Part shown: positions 1 to 6,808 of the stretch, in pieces
Position numbering within the stretch: position 1 is the first letter of the stretch
Layout: each line of letters starts with the position of its first letter
Assembly: GCF_000829415.1 (NCBI RefSeq)
Contig: NZ_AP014637.1
Coordinates: 5,473,001-5,537,000 of the forward strand
DNA length: 64,000 nt
Origin: Pseudomonas sp. StFLB209
GTDB taxonomy: Bacteria > Pseudomonadota > Gammaproteobacteria > Pseudomonadales > Pseudomonadaceae
Direction: 5' to 3'
Made by a program: the position numbers and the translations under genes
Notes under the pieces: model-generated
What the model was told of the DNA's origin: nothing
Databases searched by the model: none
What the model saw: only the letters and a program-made list of their open reading frames with translations

Positions 1-79
1 GAGCCAGTGCCAACGCATGTTGCGTCACGTAAGGCGCGTACAGACCGAGATCTGTGGCATACAGCATCGAACGAATCAT
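1..79 (-). CDS. Universal stress protein, N-terminal fragment (window edge)
   Basis: The first 26 codons of a gene running off the left edge. The translation begins MIRSMLYATDLGLYAPYVT and continues with a hydrophobic stretch, which is the typical first beta-strand (ML.ATD) and helix of the UspA fold. A strong ribosome binding site, GGGAGG, lies five bases before the ATG. It is in the same direction as the ketopantoate reductase-like gene whose stop codon lies about 100 bases upstream, so the two may be cotranscribed with the thioredoxin-like gene. UspA-type proteins are cytoplasmic and often bind ATP; nothing after codon 26 can be judged here. Confidence 0.75.
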   Translation of the reverse strand, partial: MIRSMLYATDLGLYAPYVTQHALALA

Positions 80-182
80 ACGGCCTCCCGGACTGCCAGA
101 AATGGCGGAGATTGATTGAGCTTAGCAGCGCCCTACCAATGCGGCGGCGAACCTGGCACCGGTCCGCCATGCCCGTATCAGC

Positions 183-1169
183 TTATGCCAGGGCGGCTGG
201 CACATCCGCCCGTTGACGACGATCGATGAATGTCAGCGCCTGATACAGCATGCGCACCTGTGGCATGTCACATCCGGCGACACGGGCTGCGTTCAGCGGT
301 GCTTCGTAAATGGCCTGTAGCTCCAGCGGGCGCCGCTCACGGTAATCGAGGTACATGCTCGGCCAGTAGTCGGGCATTTTTTCGGTAAAGCTGAACAGGG
401 TCTGGGCATACTGCTCCGGCAGCACATGGCCACAGGCAGCAGCGCCCTGAATCACTTCATTCATCAGGCTCACAATCAGCTCGCGAACAGCCGGGTCATT
501 CATCAGTGCCCCGGTACCCGCCTGCAGCACCACCGACAACCCGTTATAAGGCACATTCCAGACCAGCTTCTGCCAGCGCGCCTGCTGCAGATCTGCCATG
601 GCCTGGCTGTCCACCCCGGCAGCGCGCAGTAATGCTGCGCCCTCCTCGACCACCGCCTGACGCTGCGCCGACTCGCTTGCCGGACCACTGTGATAGCCCA
701 GGTTGACCGCACCACCGGACTGATGCACGACGACACCGGGCGCCTGGCGGTACACCGCGATGAAACACAGCCCGCCAAGAATATGCAGGGTCTCGGGCAG
801 CAAGGCACGTAATTGGTCTTCGACACCGAGACCGTTCTGCAACAGCACAATCCGCGCGCCAGGCGCGGCGGCCTGGGCGATCAACGGAGCCAGGTCAGCG
901 TTAGAGGTCGATTTGGCGCCGACCAGCAACCAGTCGCAGGGCGGCATGTCGGCAACGCTGCGGTGGGCATTGACCGGTGCAAGCAGCAAGGGGCCGTGTA
1001 CCTGGCTGTCGACCCGCAACCCCTGCCGGCACACGGCAGCGAATTCGCTACGCAGTAAAAAATGCACGTCGAAGCCGGCGCGCGCCAGCATCAAGCCATA
1101 AAAACCGCCGATCGCACCGGTACCGATGATGCCGATGCGCGGGCGTTGAGTCGTTAAGGTCATTGGCAC
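183..1169 (-). CDS. Ketopantoate reductase family protein (2-dehydropantoate 2-reductase-like)
   Basis: A 328-residue NAD(P)-dependent dehydrogenase of the ApbA/PanE family. The N-terminus carries the Rossmann motif GIIGTGAIGGFYG (residues 12-24), followed by the family's QNG segment (QNGLGVEDQL, about residue 110) and the C-terminal helical ApbA_C domain with the conserved LVWNVPYN lysine region near residue 205. PanE reduces 2-dehydropantoate to pantoate in the coenzyme A pathway. Pseudomonas genomes carry several paralogues, so this may act on another 2-keto substrate. The second in-frame ATG, two codons in, is an equally possible start. It sits between the thioredoxin-like and universal stress genes on the same strand. 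Confidence 0.85.
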   Translation of the reverse strand: MPMTLTTQRPRIGIIGTGAIGGFYGLMLARAGFDVHFLLRSEFAAVCRQGLRVDSQVHGPLLLAPVNAHRSVADMPPCDWLLVGAKSTSNADLAPLIAQAAAPGARIVLLQNGLGVEDQLRALLPETLHILGGLCFIAVYRQAPGVVVHQSGGAVNLGYHSGPASESAQRQAVVEEGAALLRAAGVDSQAMADLQQARWQKLVWNVPYNGLSVVLQAGTGALMNDPAVRELIVSLMNEVIQGAAACGHVLPEQYAQTLFSFTEKMPDYWPSMYLDYRERRPLELQAIYEAPLNAARVAGCDMPQVRMLYQALTFIDRRQRADVPAALA

Positions 1170-1187
1170 AGATCCTTGTTGTCAGGC

Positions 1188-1580
1188 TCAGGGCAGCTCG
1201 TCAGGCTGCTGGGCGAAGGCCTTCTCAAGCGCCTGAGTGAGCATTACCCGGTTCAGGGAGGAGCGTATCGCACCATAAAACTGGCCGTCACACACCACAA
1301 ACAAGGCCGGCAAATGAAACACTTCATAACGCGCCACCGCACCGCCGTTACGTTCAGCGTCGATCCAGCACAACCGTTCAAGCGGCAAGCTCATGTGTGG
1401 CAGTTGCTCGTAAGCCCACCGGCAACTGGCACAGCCTTGTCCGGTGAACAGCAACAGTGAGCGGCCTGGCAAATCCAATAGCTGACGGTCAATATCAAGG
1501 TCAGTGAGCTGCAATTGCTCCACGCGGTACGCTCCAGAACGACAAGGCATGAGTTTATCGAGATTTGCGTCACTGTTCAT
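1188..1580 (-). CDS. Thioredoxin-like protein with CASC active site
   Basis: A 130-residue cytoplasmic protein with a thioredoxin fold. The redox motif is GQGCASCRWAYEQ, giving a CxxC pair, after the beta-strand SLLLFT; the later segment VFHLPALFVV supplies the cis-proline loop expected of the family. Translation is taken from MNSDANLDK; an upstream in-frame ATG would add 20 residues (MFLQAGVTVRW...) that do not look like protein. It lies 18 bases upstream of the ketopantoate reductase-like gene and probably heads that operon, and is divergent from the DAHP synthase gene. The redox partner is unknown. Confidence 0.7.
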   Translation of the reverse strand: MNSDANLDKLMPCRSGAYRVEQLQLTDLDIDRQLLDLPGRSLLLFTGQGCASCRWAYEQLPHMSLPLERLCWIDAERNGGAVARYEVFHLPALFVVCDGQFYGAIRSSLNRVMLTQALEKAFAQQPDELP

Positions 1581-1731
1581 ATGCCGCTCATGGGCGGCGC
1601 AGATTGGCCAGCGCACGGTAACGCCAGCTTGTAGAAACACGCGCTAACGCGATAAGGTTCGGCACCCGCAACGCTCAATATGCTGGGACCGCCCGCCGGC
1701 GGCCAGCCACCGTGACCAGATGAGTAAACCG

Positions 1732-2808
1732 ATGGCCGATTTACCGATTGACGACCTTAACGTCGCTTCCAACGAGACACTGATCACCCCGGATCAGCTC
1801 AAGCGCGAGATTCCCCTGACTGCTGCGGCGCTCAAGACCGTAAGCGAAGGCCGTGAGGTGATCCGCAACATTCTCGATGGCAAGGATCACCGCCTGTTCA
1901 TCGTGATCGGCCCCTGCTCGATCCACGATCTGAAGGCAGCCAAAGAATACGCCGAGCGCCTCAAGGCGCTGTCCGCTGAAGTGTCGGACACGCTCTATCT
2001 GGTCATGCGCGTGTATTTCGAAAAGCCGCGCACCACCGTGGGCTGGAAAGGCCTGATCAACGACCCGTACCTGGACGACTCGTTCAAGATCCAGGACGGC
2101 CTGCACATTGGTCGGCAACTGCTGCTGGATCTGGCCGAGATGGGCCTGCCTACCGCCACCGAGGCGCTGGATCCGATCTCGCCGCAGTACCTGCAGGACC
2201 TGATCAGCTGGTCGGCCATCGGCGCCCGCACCACCGAATCGCAGACCCACCGGGAAATGGCCTCGGGCCTGTCTTCGGCGGTAGGTTTCAAGAACGGCAC
2301 CGATGGCGGCCTGACCGTAGCAATCAATGCCCTGCAGTCGGTTTCCAAGCCGCACCGTTTCCTGGGCATCAACCAGGAAGGCGGCGTGTCAATCGTCACA
2401 ACCAAAGGCAATGCCTATGGCCACGTGGTGTTGCGTGGCGGCAACGGCAAGCCCAACTATGATTCGGTCAGCGTCGCCTTGTGCGAGCAAGACCTCAACA
2501 AGGCCAAGATCCGCCCGAACATCATGGTCGATTGCAGCCACGCCAACTCCAACAAGGACCCGGGCCTGCAGCCACTGGTCATGGAGAACGTGGCCAACCA
2601 GATTCTCGAAGGCAACCAGTCGATTATCGGTTTGATGGTTGAAAGCCACCTTAACTGGGGTTGCCAGTCGATTCCGAAAGACCTGGCAGAGCTGCAATAC
2701 GGCGTATCAATCACCGACGCCTGCATTGACTGGTCGGCGACTGAAAAGACCCTGCGCAGCATGCACGCCAAGCTCAAGGACGTATTGCCGGCGCGTAACC
2801 GCGGCTGA
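1732..2808 (+). CDS. Class I 3-deoxy-7-phosphoheptulonate (DAHP) synthase
   Basis: First enzyme of the shikimate pathway: condenses phosphoenolpyruvate with erythrose 4-phosphate. The 358-residue translation carries the class I hallmarks: VIGPCSIHD near residue 65, RVYFEKPRTTVGWKG around residue 100, GARTTESQTHRE, GFKNGTDG, and the metal-binding VDCSHANSNKD near residue 270. It is of the AroF/AroG/AroH type that is feedback-inhibited by an aromatic amino acid; which one cannot be read from the sequence. The start MADLPIDDLNV matches the usual N-terminus of Pseudomonas homologues; an ATG four codons upstream (1720) is the alternative. It is monocistronic, closed by a strong terminator. Confidence 0.95.
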   Translation: MADLPIDDLNVASNETLITPDQLKREIPLTAAALKTVSEGREVIRNILDGKDHRLFIVIGPCSIHDLKAAKEYAERLKALSAEVSDTLYLVMRVYFEKPRTTVGWKGLINDPYLDDSFKIQDGLHIGRQLLLDLAEMGLPTATEALDPISPQYLQDLISWSAIGARTTESQTHREMASGLSSAVGFKNGTDGGLTVAINALQSVSKPHRFLGINQEGGVSIVTTKGNAYGHVVLRGGNGKPNYDSVSVALCEQDLNKAKIRPNIMVDCSHANSNKDPGLQPLVMENVANQILEGNQSIIGLMVESHLNWGCQSIPKDLAELQYGVSITDACIDWSATEKTLRSMHAKLKDVLPARNRG

Positions 2809-2837
2809 GTCTCAGCGCCAGGCCACAAGCACAATGC

Positions 2838-2864
2838 AAAACGCCGGGCAAAGCCCGGCGTTTT
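2838..2864 (+). terminator. Rho-independent terminator after the DAHP synthase gene
   Basis: A perfect GC-rich stem (ACGCCGGGC / GCCCGGCGT) with an AAA loop, bordered by A residues on the left and TTTT on the right. It sits between two convergent genes and the flanking A/T runs suggest it can work in both directions, also ending the acetyltransferase transcript. Confidence 0.9.
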
Positions 2865-2881
2865 CAATTCTGGGTGACCGA

Positions 2882-3175
2882 TCAGCCAATCACATCCTGG
2901 GCGCCGCTACGGCGCTGATGGCGCTCCATGTAACGCTCGACATACGAGCACGATGGAATCACGGTATAGCCGCCCTGGTCAGCAAAGGCCAGCGCATGCT
3001 CAGTCAGCGCTGCCGCAACACCGCGACCGCGCAGGGCATCAGGCACGAAGGTGCGATAGAAATCCAGGGTCTGCTTGCCCAGGTCCATGTAGGTCAAATA
3101 GGCGCGATGGCCGTCGATCTCGACTGCAAACTGATGTTTGGCCTGATCATGTTCAATGGACAACGCCTCGCTCAT
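2882..3175 (-). CDS. Small GNAT-like N-acetyltransferase (GCN5-related, YjdJ type)
   Basis: A 97-residue protein of the compact GCN5-related acetyltransferase group (Acetyltransf_CG). The acetyl-CoA binding loop is visible as FVPDALRGRGVAAALTEHAL, followed by the strand VIPSCSYVERYMERH, whose conserved C-Y...Y segment is typical of this family. The ORF begins with two adjacent ATG codons; the second is preferred because the AGGAG site lies five bases before it. Substrate is unknown for this family. It is transcribed towards the DAHP synthase gene. Confidence 0.8.
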   Translation of the reverse strand: MSEALSIEHDQAKHQFAVEIDGHRAYLTYMDLGKQTLDFYRTFVPDALRGRGVAAALTEHALAFADQGGYTVIPSCSYVERYMERHQRRSGAQDVIG

Positions 3176-3707
3176 CATTACTCCTAGCGGGTCTTGGAAT
3201 TGGACCCCTACCTTACCGATGTTTTTCCGGCGAAGGAACCTCTATGCCGCCCTGTGTTGTACAGGTAACGACCGACACATCGCCTATCAACCTGAACAGC
3301 ACTACCAAATAGTAGGCGTGATTGTCCAATCTACTCAAGCAAACCGTCCGTTAAAAATCAGGCCCCGCAATCTGCTGTTTGATAATGGAACCTGACACTC
3401 TCGCAAGTTGTCCATTGAGACGCCTTGATGACCGCCAAAGTCACTGTGACATCACGCCACAGGCTGCCCAGGCTTTTGCAAAGACCCTGAACAGCAATCA
3501 ACAACAGCTCGTCCGTCAGGCCGAAGTGGATAGTTTTCATACAATCCACTTGAGAAGTATGACGAAAGACTTTCAGCGACAAGAATTTTGTGGGTATCTT
3601 GCGCTTCGTCCGTTTACTTACTACAAACAATGAGTACTATGTACGCCAGTCATTTTCTCACTTTCGAGAGATGACGAATTTGAAATAAGTCCTTGAAGGG
3701 GAACACG
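3176..3707. other. 532-bp intergenic region upstream of oprI
   Basis: No convincing gene is seen. Two overlapping ORFs on opposite strands (84 and 90 codons) occupy the middle but show no recognisable family, and neither has a convincing ribosome binding site. The right part is AT-richer than the surrounding genes and must contain the strong oprI promoter and 5' leader; oprI is preceded by GAAGGGGA, six bases before its ATG. Promoter hexamers cannot be assigned safely. Confidence 0.6.
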
Positions 3708-3959
3708 ATGAACAACGTTCTGAAATTCTCTGCTCTGGCTCTGGCCGCCGTTCTGGCCACCGGTTGCAGCAGCGTCTCCAAAGAAACCGAAGCTCGTCTG
3801 ACTGCTACTGAAGATGCAGCCGCACGTGCACAAGCTCGTGCTGACGAAGCCTACCGTAAGGCTGACGAAGCTCTGGCTGCTGCTCAGAAAGCTCAGCAAA
3901 CTGCCGACGAAGCCAACGAGCGTGCTCTGCGCATGCTGGACAAGGCTAGCCGCAAGTAA
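3708..3959 (+). CDS. oprI: Major outer membrane lipoprotein OprI
   Basis: An 83-residue murein lipoprotein (Lpp-type) anchored in the outer membrane and partly attached to peptidoglycan. The signal peptide [20 protein letters not shown] ends in the lipobox ATGC, with the lipidated cysteine at residue 20. The mature part is an alanine-rich heptad coiled coil ([21 protein letters not shown]...) ending in ASRK, whose C-terminal lysine is the residue linked to peptidoglycan in Lpp proteins. It is nearly identical to P. aeruginosa OprI. Codon usage is strongly biased (CTG, GCT, CGT), as in very highly expressed genes. The ATG at 3708 follows a good ribosome binding site; an upstream in-frame ATG lies five codons earlier and is not used. 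Confidence 0.98.
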   Translation: MNNVLKFSALALAAVLATGCSSVSKETEARLTATEDAAARAQARADEAYRKADEALAAAQKAQQTADEANERALRMLDKASRK

Positions 3960-3978
3960 TAGTCCCTTCGGGATTGTG

Positions 3979-4012
3979 AAAAGGCCGACCCGCTCGCGGG
4001 TCGGCCTTTTTT
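3979..4012 (+). terminator. Rho-independent terminator of oprI
   Basis: A 15-bp stem (AAAAGGCCGACCCGC and complement) with a two-base TC loop followed by a run of T, 20 bases after the oprI stop. The A run on the left makes it a possible bidirectional terminator for the convergent L,D-transpeptidase gene. Confidence 0.93.
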
Positions 4013-4033
4013 ATTGCCTGGGGAACCGGCGGC

Positions 4034-4059
4034 GCAGGAGCGGCTTCAGCCGCGAACGG
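4034..4059 (+). repeat. REP element (single)
   Basis: The sequence GGAGCGGCTTCAGCCGCGAA is a Pseudomonas-type REP core with a GCGGCT/AGCCGC hairpin. The same core occurs as an inverted pair at 32463-32511. It lies between the oprI terminator and the convergent L,D-transpeptidase gene. Confidence 0.8.
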
Positions 4060-4103
4060 TTCAATTTAGCGCAATAGGCTTCCCTGCCCAGCGCTTTCAT
4101 CAA

Positions 4104-5081
4104 TTACTGAAACACCGCCTGCACATTGTCCTGCACAGGCACCGCCGGGGTATTGGCGGCCGGCACGGCGATTTCGGTCGGGATGCCGTCTTCCGCCGCT
4201 ACGACGTCACGCACCAGATCCCAGTTGGTGCGCATGTTGTTGGCCAGGTCCTCGTGCTTGAGCAAGCTATTGATCACCGCAGTGTGCTTGTCGACGACCG
4301 AAGGGTTGCCTTGCTCATCGAGCGGGGTGTGGGCTTCAAGGTAGACCTTGCCGCCGCTGACACCGAATTTGTAAGGTTCGTTGATGATGCGCACCGAGGT
4401 GCCAACCGGGGCCATGTCAGCCAGGGTCAGGACGTCGTTGTTGTACATCCGAAAGCAGCCGTGGCTGGTGCGCATGCCGATGCCGAACTTTTTGTTCGAG
4501 CCGTGGATCAGGTAGCCAGACATACCCAGGCCGAACTTGAACGGTCCTAGCGGGTTGTCAGGGCCGGCAGGCACTACGGCGGGCAGGATATCGCCATCGG
4601 CCGCATGTTCGGCGCGGATCGACGCTGGCGGTGTCCAGGTCGGGTTCGGCGTTTTGGCAACGATGCGGGTATTGCCGATTGGCGACCCCCAGCCCTCGCG
4701 ACCGATGCCCAAGGCGTAGGTGTAGACCACGTTCTTGCCCTTGGGGTAGTAATACAGGCGGTATTCGGCCAGGTTGATCACGATACCTTCACGCGGGCCG
4801 GGTGGCAGGATGAAGCGGGTTGGCAGCGTGACCCTGGTACCGGCGCCAGGCAGCCAGGCATCGACGCCGGGGTTGGCGGCGATCATTTCCAGGTAGCCCA
4901 GGCCATAGCGGGTGCCCAGATCGGCGAAGGTGTCTTCGTACCTCGCATCGATGACCTGCACCTGGCCGACGATATCCTCGCCTGGCGGCGGCAAGGGCAG
5001 TTCGGTGGCCTGGGCAGAACAGGCGACCCACAGGGCGGCAAGCGACAGACAGCGGGCAACGACAGGAATGCGCGACAACAT
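4104..5081 (-). CDS. Periplasmic L,D-transpeptidase (YkuD family) with LysM-like N-terminus
   Basis: A 325-residue exported enzyme. A signal peptide (MLSRIPVVARCLSLAALWVACSAQA) is followed by a LysM-like segment (YEDTFADLGTRYGLGYLEMIAANPG) and by the YkuD catalytic domain, with the active-site motif YLIHGSNK...GMRTSHGCFRM; the nucleophile is Cys209. A proline/valine-rich C-terminal tail follows. Enzymes of this class make 3-3 peptidoglycan cross-links or attach Lpp-type lipoproteins to meso-diaminopimelate. The longer ORF upstream of MLSRIPV codes for basic, non-signal-like sequence, so the start at 5081 is chosen. It is convergent with oprI, a plausible substrate. Confidence 0.9.
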   Translation of the reverse strand: MLSRIPVVARCLSLAALWVACSAQATELPLPPPGEDIVGQVQVIDARYEDTFADLGTRYGLGYLEMIAANPGVDAWLPGAGTRVTLPTRFILPPGPREGIVINLAEYRLYYYPKGKNVVYTYALGIGREGWGSPIGNTRIVAKTPNPTWTPPASIRAEHAADGDILPAVVPAGPDNPLGPFKFGLGMSGYLIHGSNKKFGIGMRTSHGCFRMYNNDVLTLADMAPVGTSVRIINEPYKFGVSGGKVYLEAHTPLDEQGNPSVVDKHTAVINSLLKHEDLANNMRTNWDLVRDVVAAEDGIPTEIAVPAANTPAVPVQDNVQAVFQ

Positions 5082-5166
5082 CCGGTGAAATCCTTCGGCT
5101 AAACACGGTAGAAATCGCAGTGTACACCCGGCTTGACGCGACCGGGAGCCTGCTGGCTCGCGCCGC

Positions 5167-5448
5167 TTACAGTTCCGGCCAGATCGGGTGCATGCCACGC
5201 CGCTGCGCGTCAAGGATGGCCTTGCACAGCGGGCACAGGCGCTCTTGCTGAAGTATTTGTGTCTCAACCTGTAACAGGCGCGGCTGAGCCGGCAGCAACG
5301 TACCGCACAGCGTCCGGTCGGCGGTGCCTCCCAGCACCAGTTGCCGGGCGATCAAATGGACCCTGGCTTCCTGGCAGGCGAACAGATCGAGCTGTTCGTC
5401 AGGTTCGATCATCTGATAAGCAAAAAGGGACCAGGCAGGGCGCGGCAT
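5167..5448 (-). CDS. Conserved hypothetical protein with a CPLCKA motif
   Basis: A 93-residue protein of unknown function. It begins MPRPAWSLFAYQMIEPDEQLD and contains a central cysteine-bearing segment and the motif ERLCPLCKAIL near the C-terminus, a single CxxC that could hold a metal but lacks a second pair. No signal peptide or membrane segment is seen. It lies 85 bases upstream of the L,D-transpeptidase gene in the same direction, and downstream of tesA, so it may share a transcript with either. The codon pattern is compatible with a real gene. Confidence 0.6.
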   Translation of the reverse strand: MPRPAWSLFAYQMIEPDEQLDLFACQEARVHLIARQLVLGGTADRTLCGTLLPAQPRLLQVETQILQQERLCPLCKAILDAQRRGMHPIWPEL

Positions 5449-5505
5449 GGAGGGCTCCAGTGAGGGGGGCGCAACATTAGCCGAAAGCGCCCCGCTGGAA
5501 AAGCC

Positions 5506-6114
5506 TCAAAGCAAGGGTTTCAGGGTCGGCCAGACGTTTTCCAGCAACGTGTTCTGGGCCGCGGCGGCAGGGTGGATGCCATCAGCCTGCATCAGCGCAG
5601 GCACCCCGCCTACGCCTTCAAGGAAAAACGGCACGAACGGCAACTGTTTCTCCCTGGCCAGATCAACATAGGCGGCTTCGAATGCCTGGGTATAGCGCGG
5701 CCCGTAGTTAGGCGGGATCCGCATGCCCAGCAACAGCACCTTGGCACCGGCCTTTTGTGACTGATCTACCATGCTGGTCAAGTTTTGTTGCAATTGCGCG
5801 GGCAGTTGTCCACGCAGGCCATCGTTACCGCCCAACTCAAGCACCACCAGTTGCGGTTTATGCTCTGCAAGCAGCGCAGGCAGCCGCGCGAGCCCGCCGG
5901 CGCTGGTGTCGCCACTGATCGACGCATTGACCACCTTGCTGTCGAAACCCTGCTCCTGCATGCGTTTTTGCAACAGACTCACCCAGCCCACACGGGTATC
6001 CAGGCCGAAAGCCGCGCTGATACTATCCCCAACGATCAACACTGTGCCCGCCGCTGCGCCCTGTGACAGCAGCAACAACGACCCCAGAGCAGCATTCAAT
6101 AACCACGCACGCAT
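5506..6114 (-). CDS. tesA: Periplasmic SGNH arylesterase / thioesterase TesA
   Basis: A 202-residue exported lysophospholipase L1/arylesterase of the GDSL (SGNH) group. After a signal peptide (MRAWLLNAALGSLLLLSQGAAAG) come block I VGDSISAAFG with the catalytic Ser, a glycine block II, GGNDGLRG (block III Asn), and DGIHPAAAAQ (block V, catalytic Asp and His). It hydrolyses short acyl esters and acyl thioesters. The start MRAWLLN is preferred to the ATG four codons upstream because it opens the signal peptide. It is divergent from ybbA with only 10 bases between the starts; the tesA-ybbA-ybbP arrangement is conserved in gammaproteobacteria. Confidence 0.9.
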   Translation of the reverse strand: MRAWLLNAALGSLLLLSQGAAAGTVLIVGDSISAAFGLDTRVGWVSLLQKRMQEQGFDSKVVNASISGDTSAGGLARLPALLAEHKPQLVVLELGGNDGLRGQLPAQLQQNLTSMVDQSQKAGAKVLLLGMRIPPNYGPRYTQAFEAAYVDLAREKQLPFVPFFLEGVGGVPALMQADGIHPAAAAQNTLLENVWPTLKPLL

Positions 6115-6124
6115 CGGATTCTCC

Positions 6125-6808
6125 ATGAGTGAAAGTATTCTCAGTGCCCAAAACCTCAGCAAAGTGGTCCCCAGCACCGAAGGTGACCTGACTATCCTGC
6201 ACGAACTCTCCCTTGAACTGAACAAGGGTGACACCCTGGCCATTGTCGGCGCTTCGGGTTCAGGCAAATCCACCCTGCTCGGCCTGCTGGCCGGCCTTGA
6301 CCTGCCAAGCGCCGGCAGCGTGGTTCTTTCGGGCCGCAATCTGAGCCAGCTGGACGAAGACGAACGCGCCAGGGTTCGCGCCGAGCACGTCGGTTTTGTC
6401 TTCCAGTCGTTTCAATTGCTCGACAGCCTCAATGCCCTGGAAAACGTCATGCTGCCGATGGAGCTCGAAGGCCGCAAGGACGCCCGCGAACAGGCCCGAA
6501 CCCTGCTGGAGCGGGTCGGCCTTGGCAAGCGCCTGACCCATACCCCACGCCAACTGTCCGGCGGTGAGCAGCAACGGGTCGCCATTGCCCGGGCCTTTGC
6601 TGCCGACCCGGACGTGCTGTTTGCCGACGAGCCGACCGGCAACCTCGACAGCCACACCGGTGAACGGATCAGCGACCTGTTGTTCGAACTGAACAAGGAA
6701 CGCAACACCACCCTGGTGCTGGTCACCCACGACGAGCGCCTGGCACACCGTTGCCGCCGCCTGATCCGTCTTGAAGCCGGGCGCCAGGTCGCCCCTCTGG
6801 AGCCTTAA
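6125..6808 (+). CDS. ybbA: ABC transporter ATP-binding protein YbbA
   Basis: A 227-residue LolD/MacB-type ATPase. Walker A is GASGSGKSTLL (near residue 44), the Q-loop FVFQSFQLL, the signature LSGGEQQRVAIARAF, Walker B VLFADEPTGNLDS and the switch histidine VLVTHD. It pairs with the permease YbbP, whose start overlaps its stop (TAATG), indicating translational coupling. In E. coli the YbbAP complex has been linked to removal of hydrophobic or lipid-like molecules together with the neighbouring esterase TesA; the same partnership is likely here. Confidence 0.9.
   Translation: MSESILSAQNLSKVVPSTEGDLTILHELSLELNKGDTLAIVGASGSGKSTLLGLLAGLDLPSAGSVVLSGRNLSQLDEDERARVRAEHVGFVFQSFQLLDSLNALENVMLPMELEGRKDAREQARTLLERVGLGKRLTHTPRQLSGGEQQRVAIARAFAADPDVLFADEPTGNLDSHTGERISDLLFELNKERNTTLVLVTHDERLAHRCRRLIRLEAGRQVAPLEP

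Noticed and set aside
3358..3633. Overlapping ORFs of 90 (minus) and 84 (plus) codons upstream of oprI
   Set aside because: Neither shows a family motif or ribosome binding site; both lie in an AT-richer region expected to hold promoter and leader sequence. Kept only as an intergenic entry.
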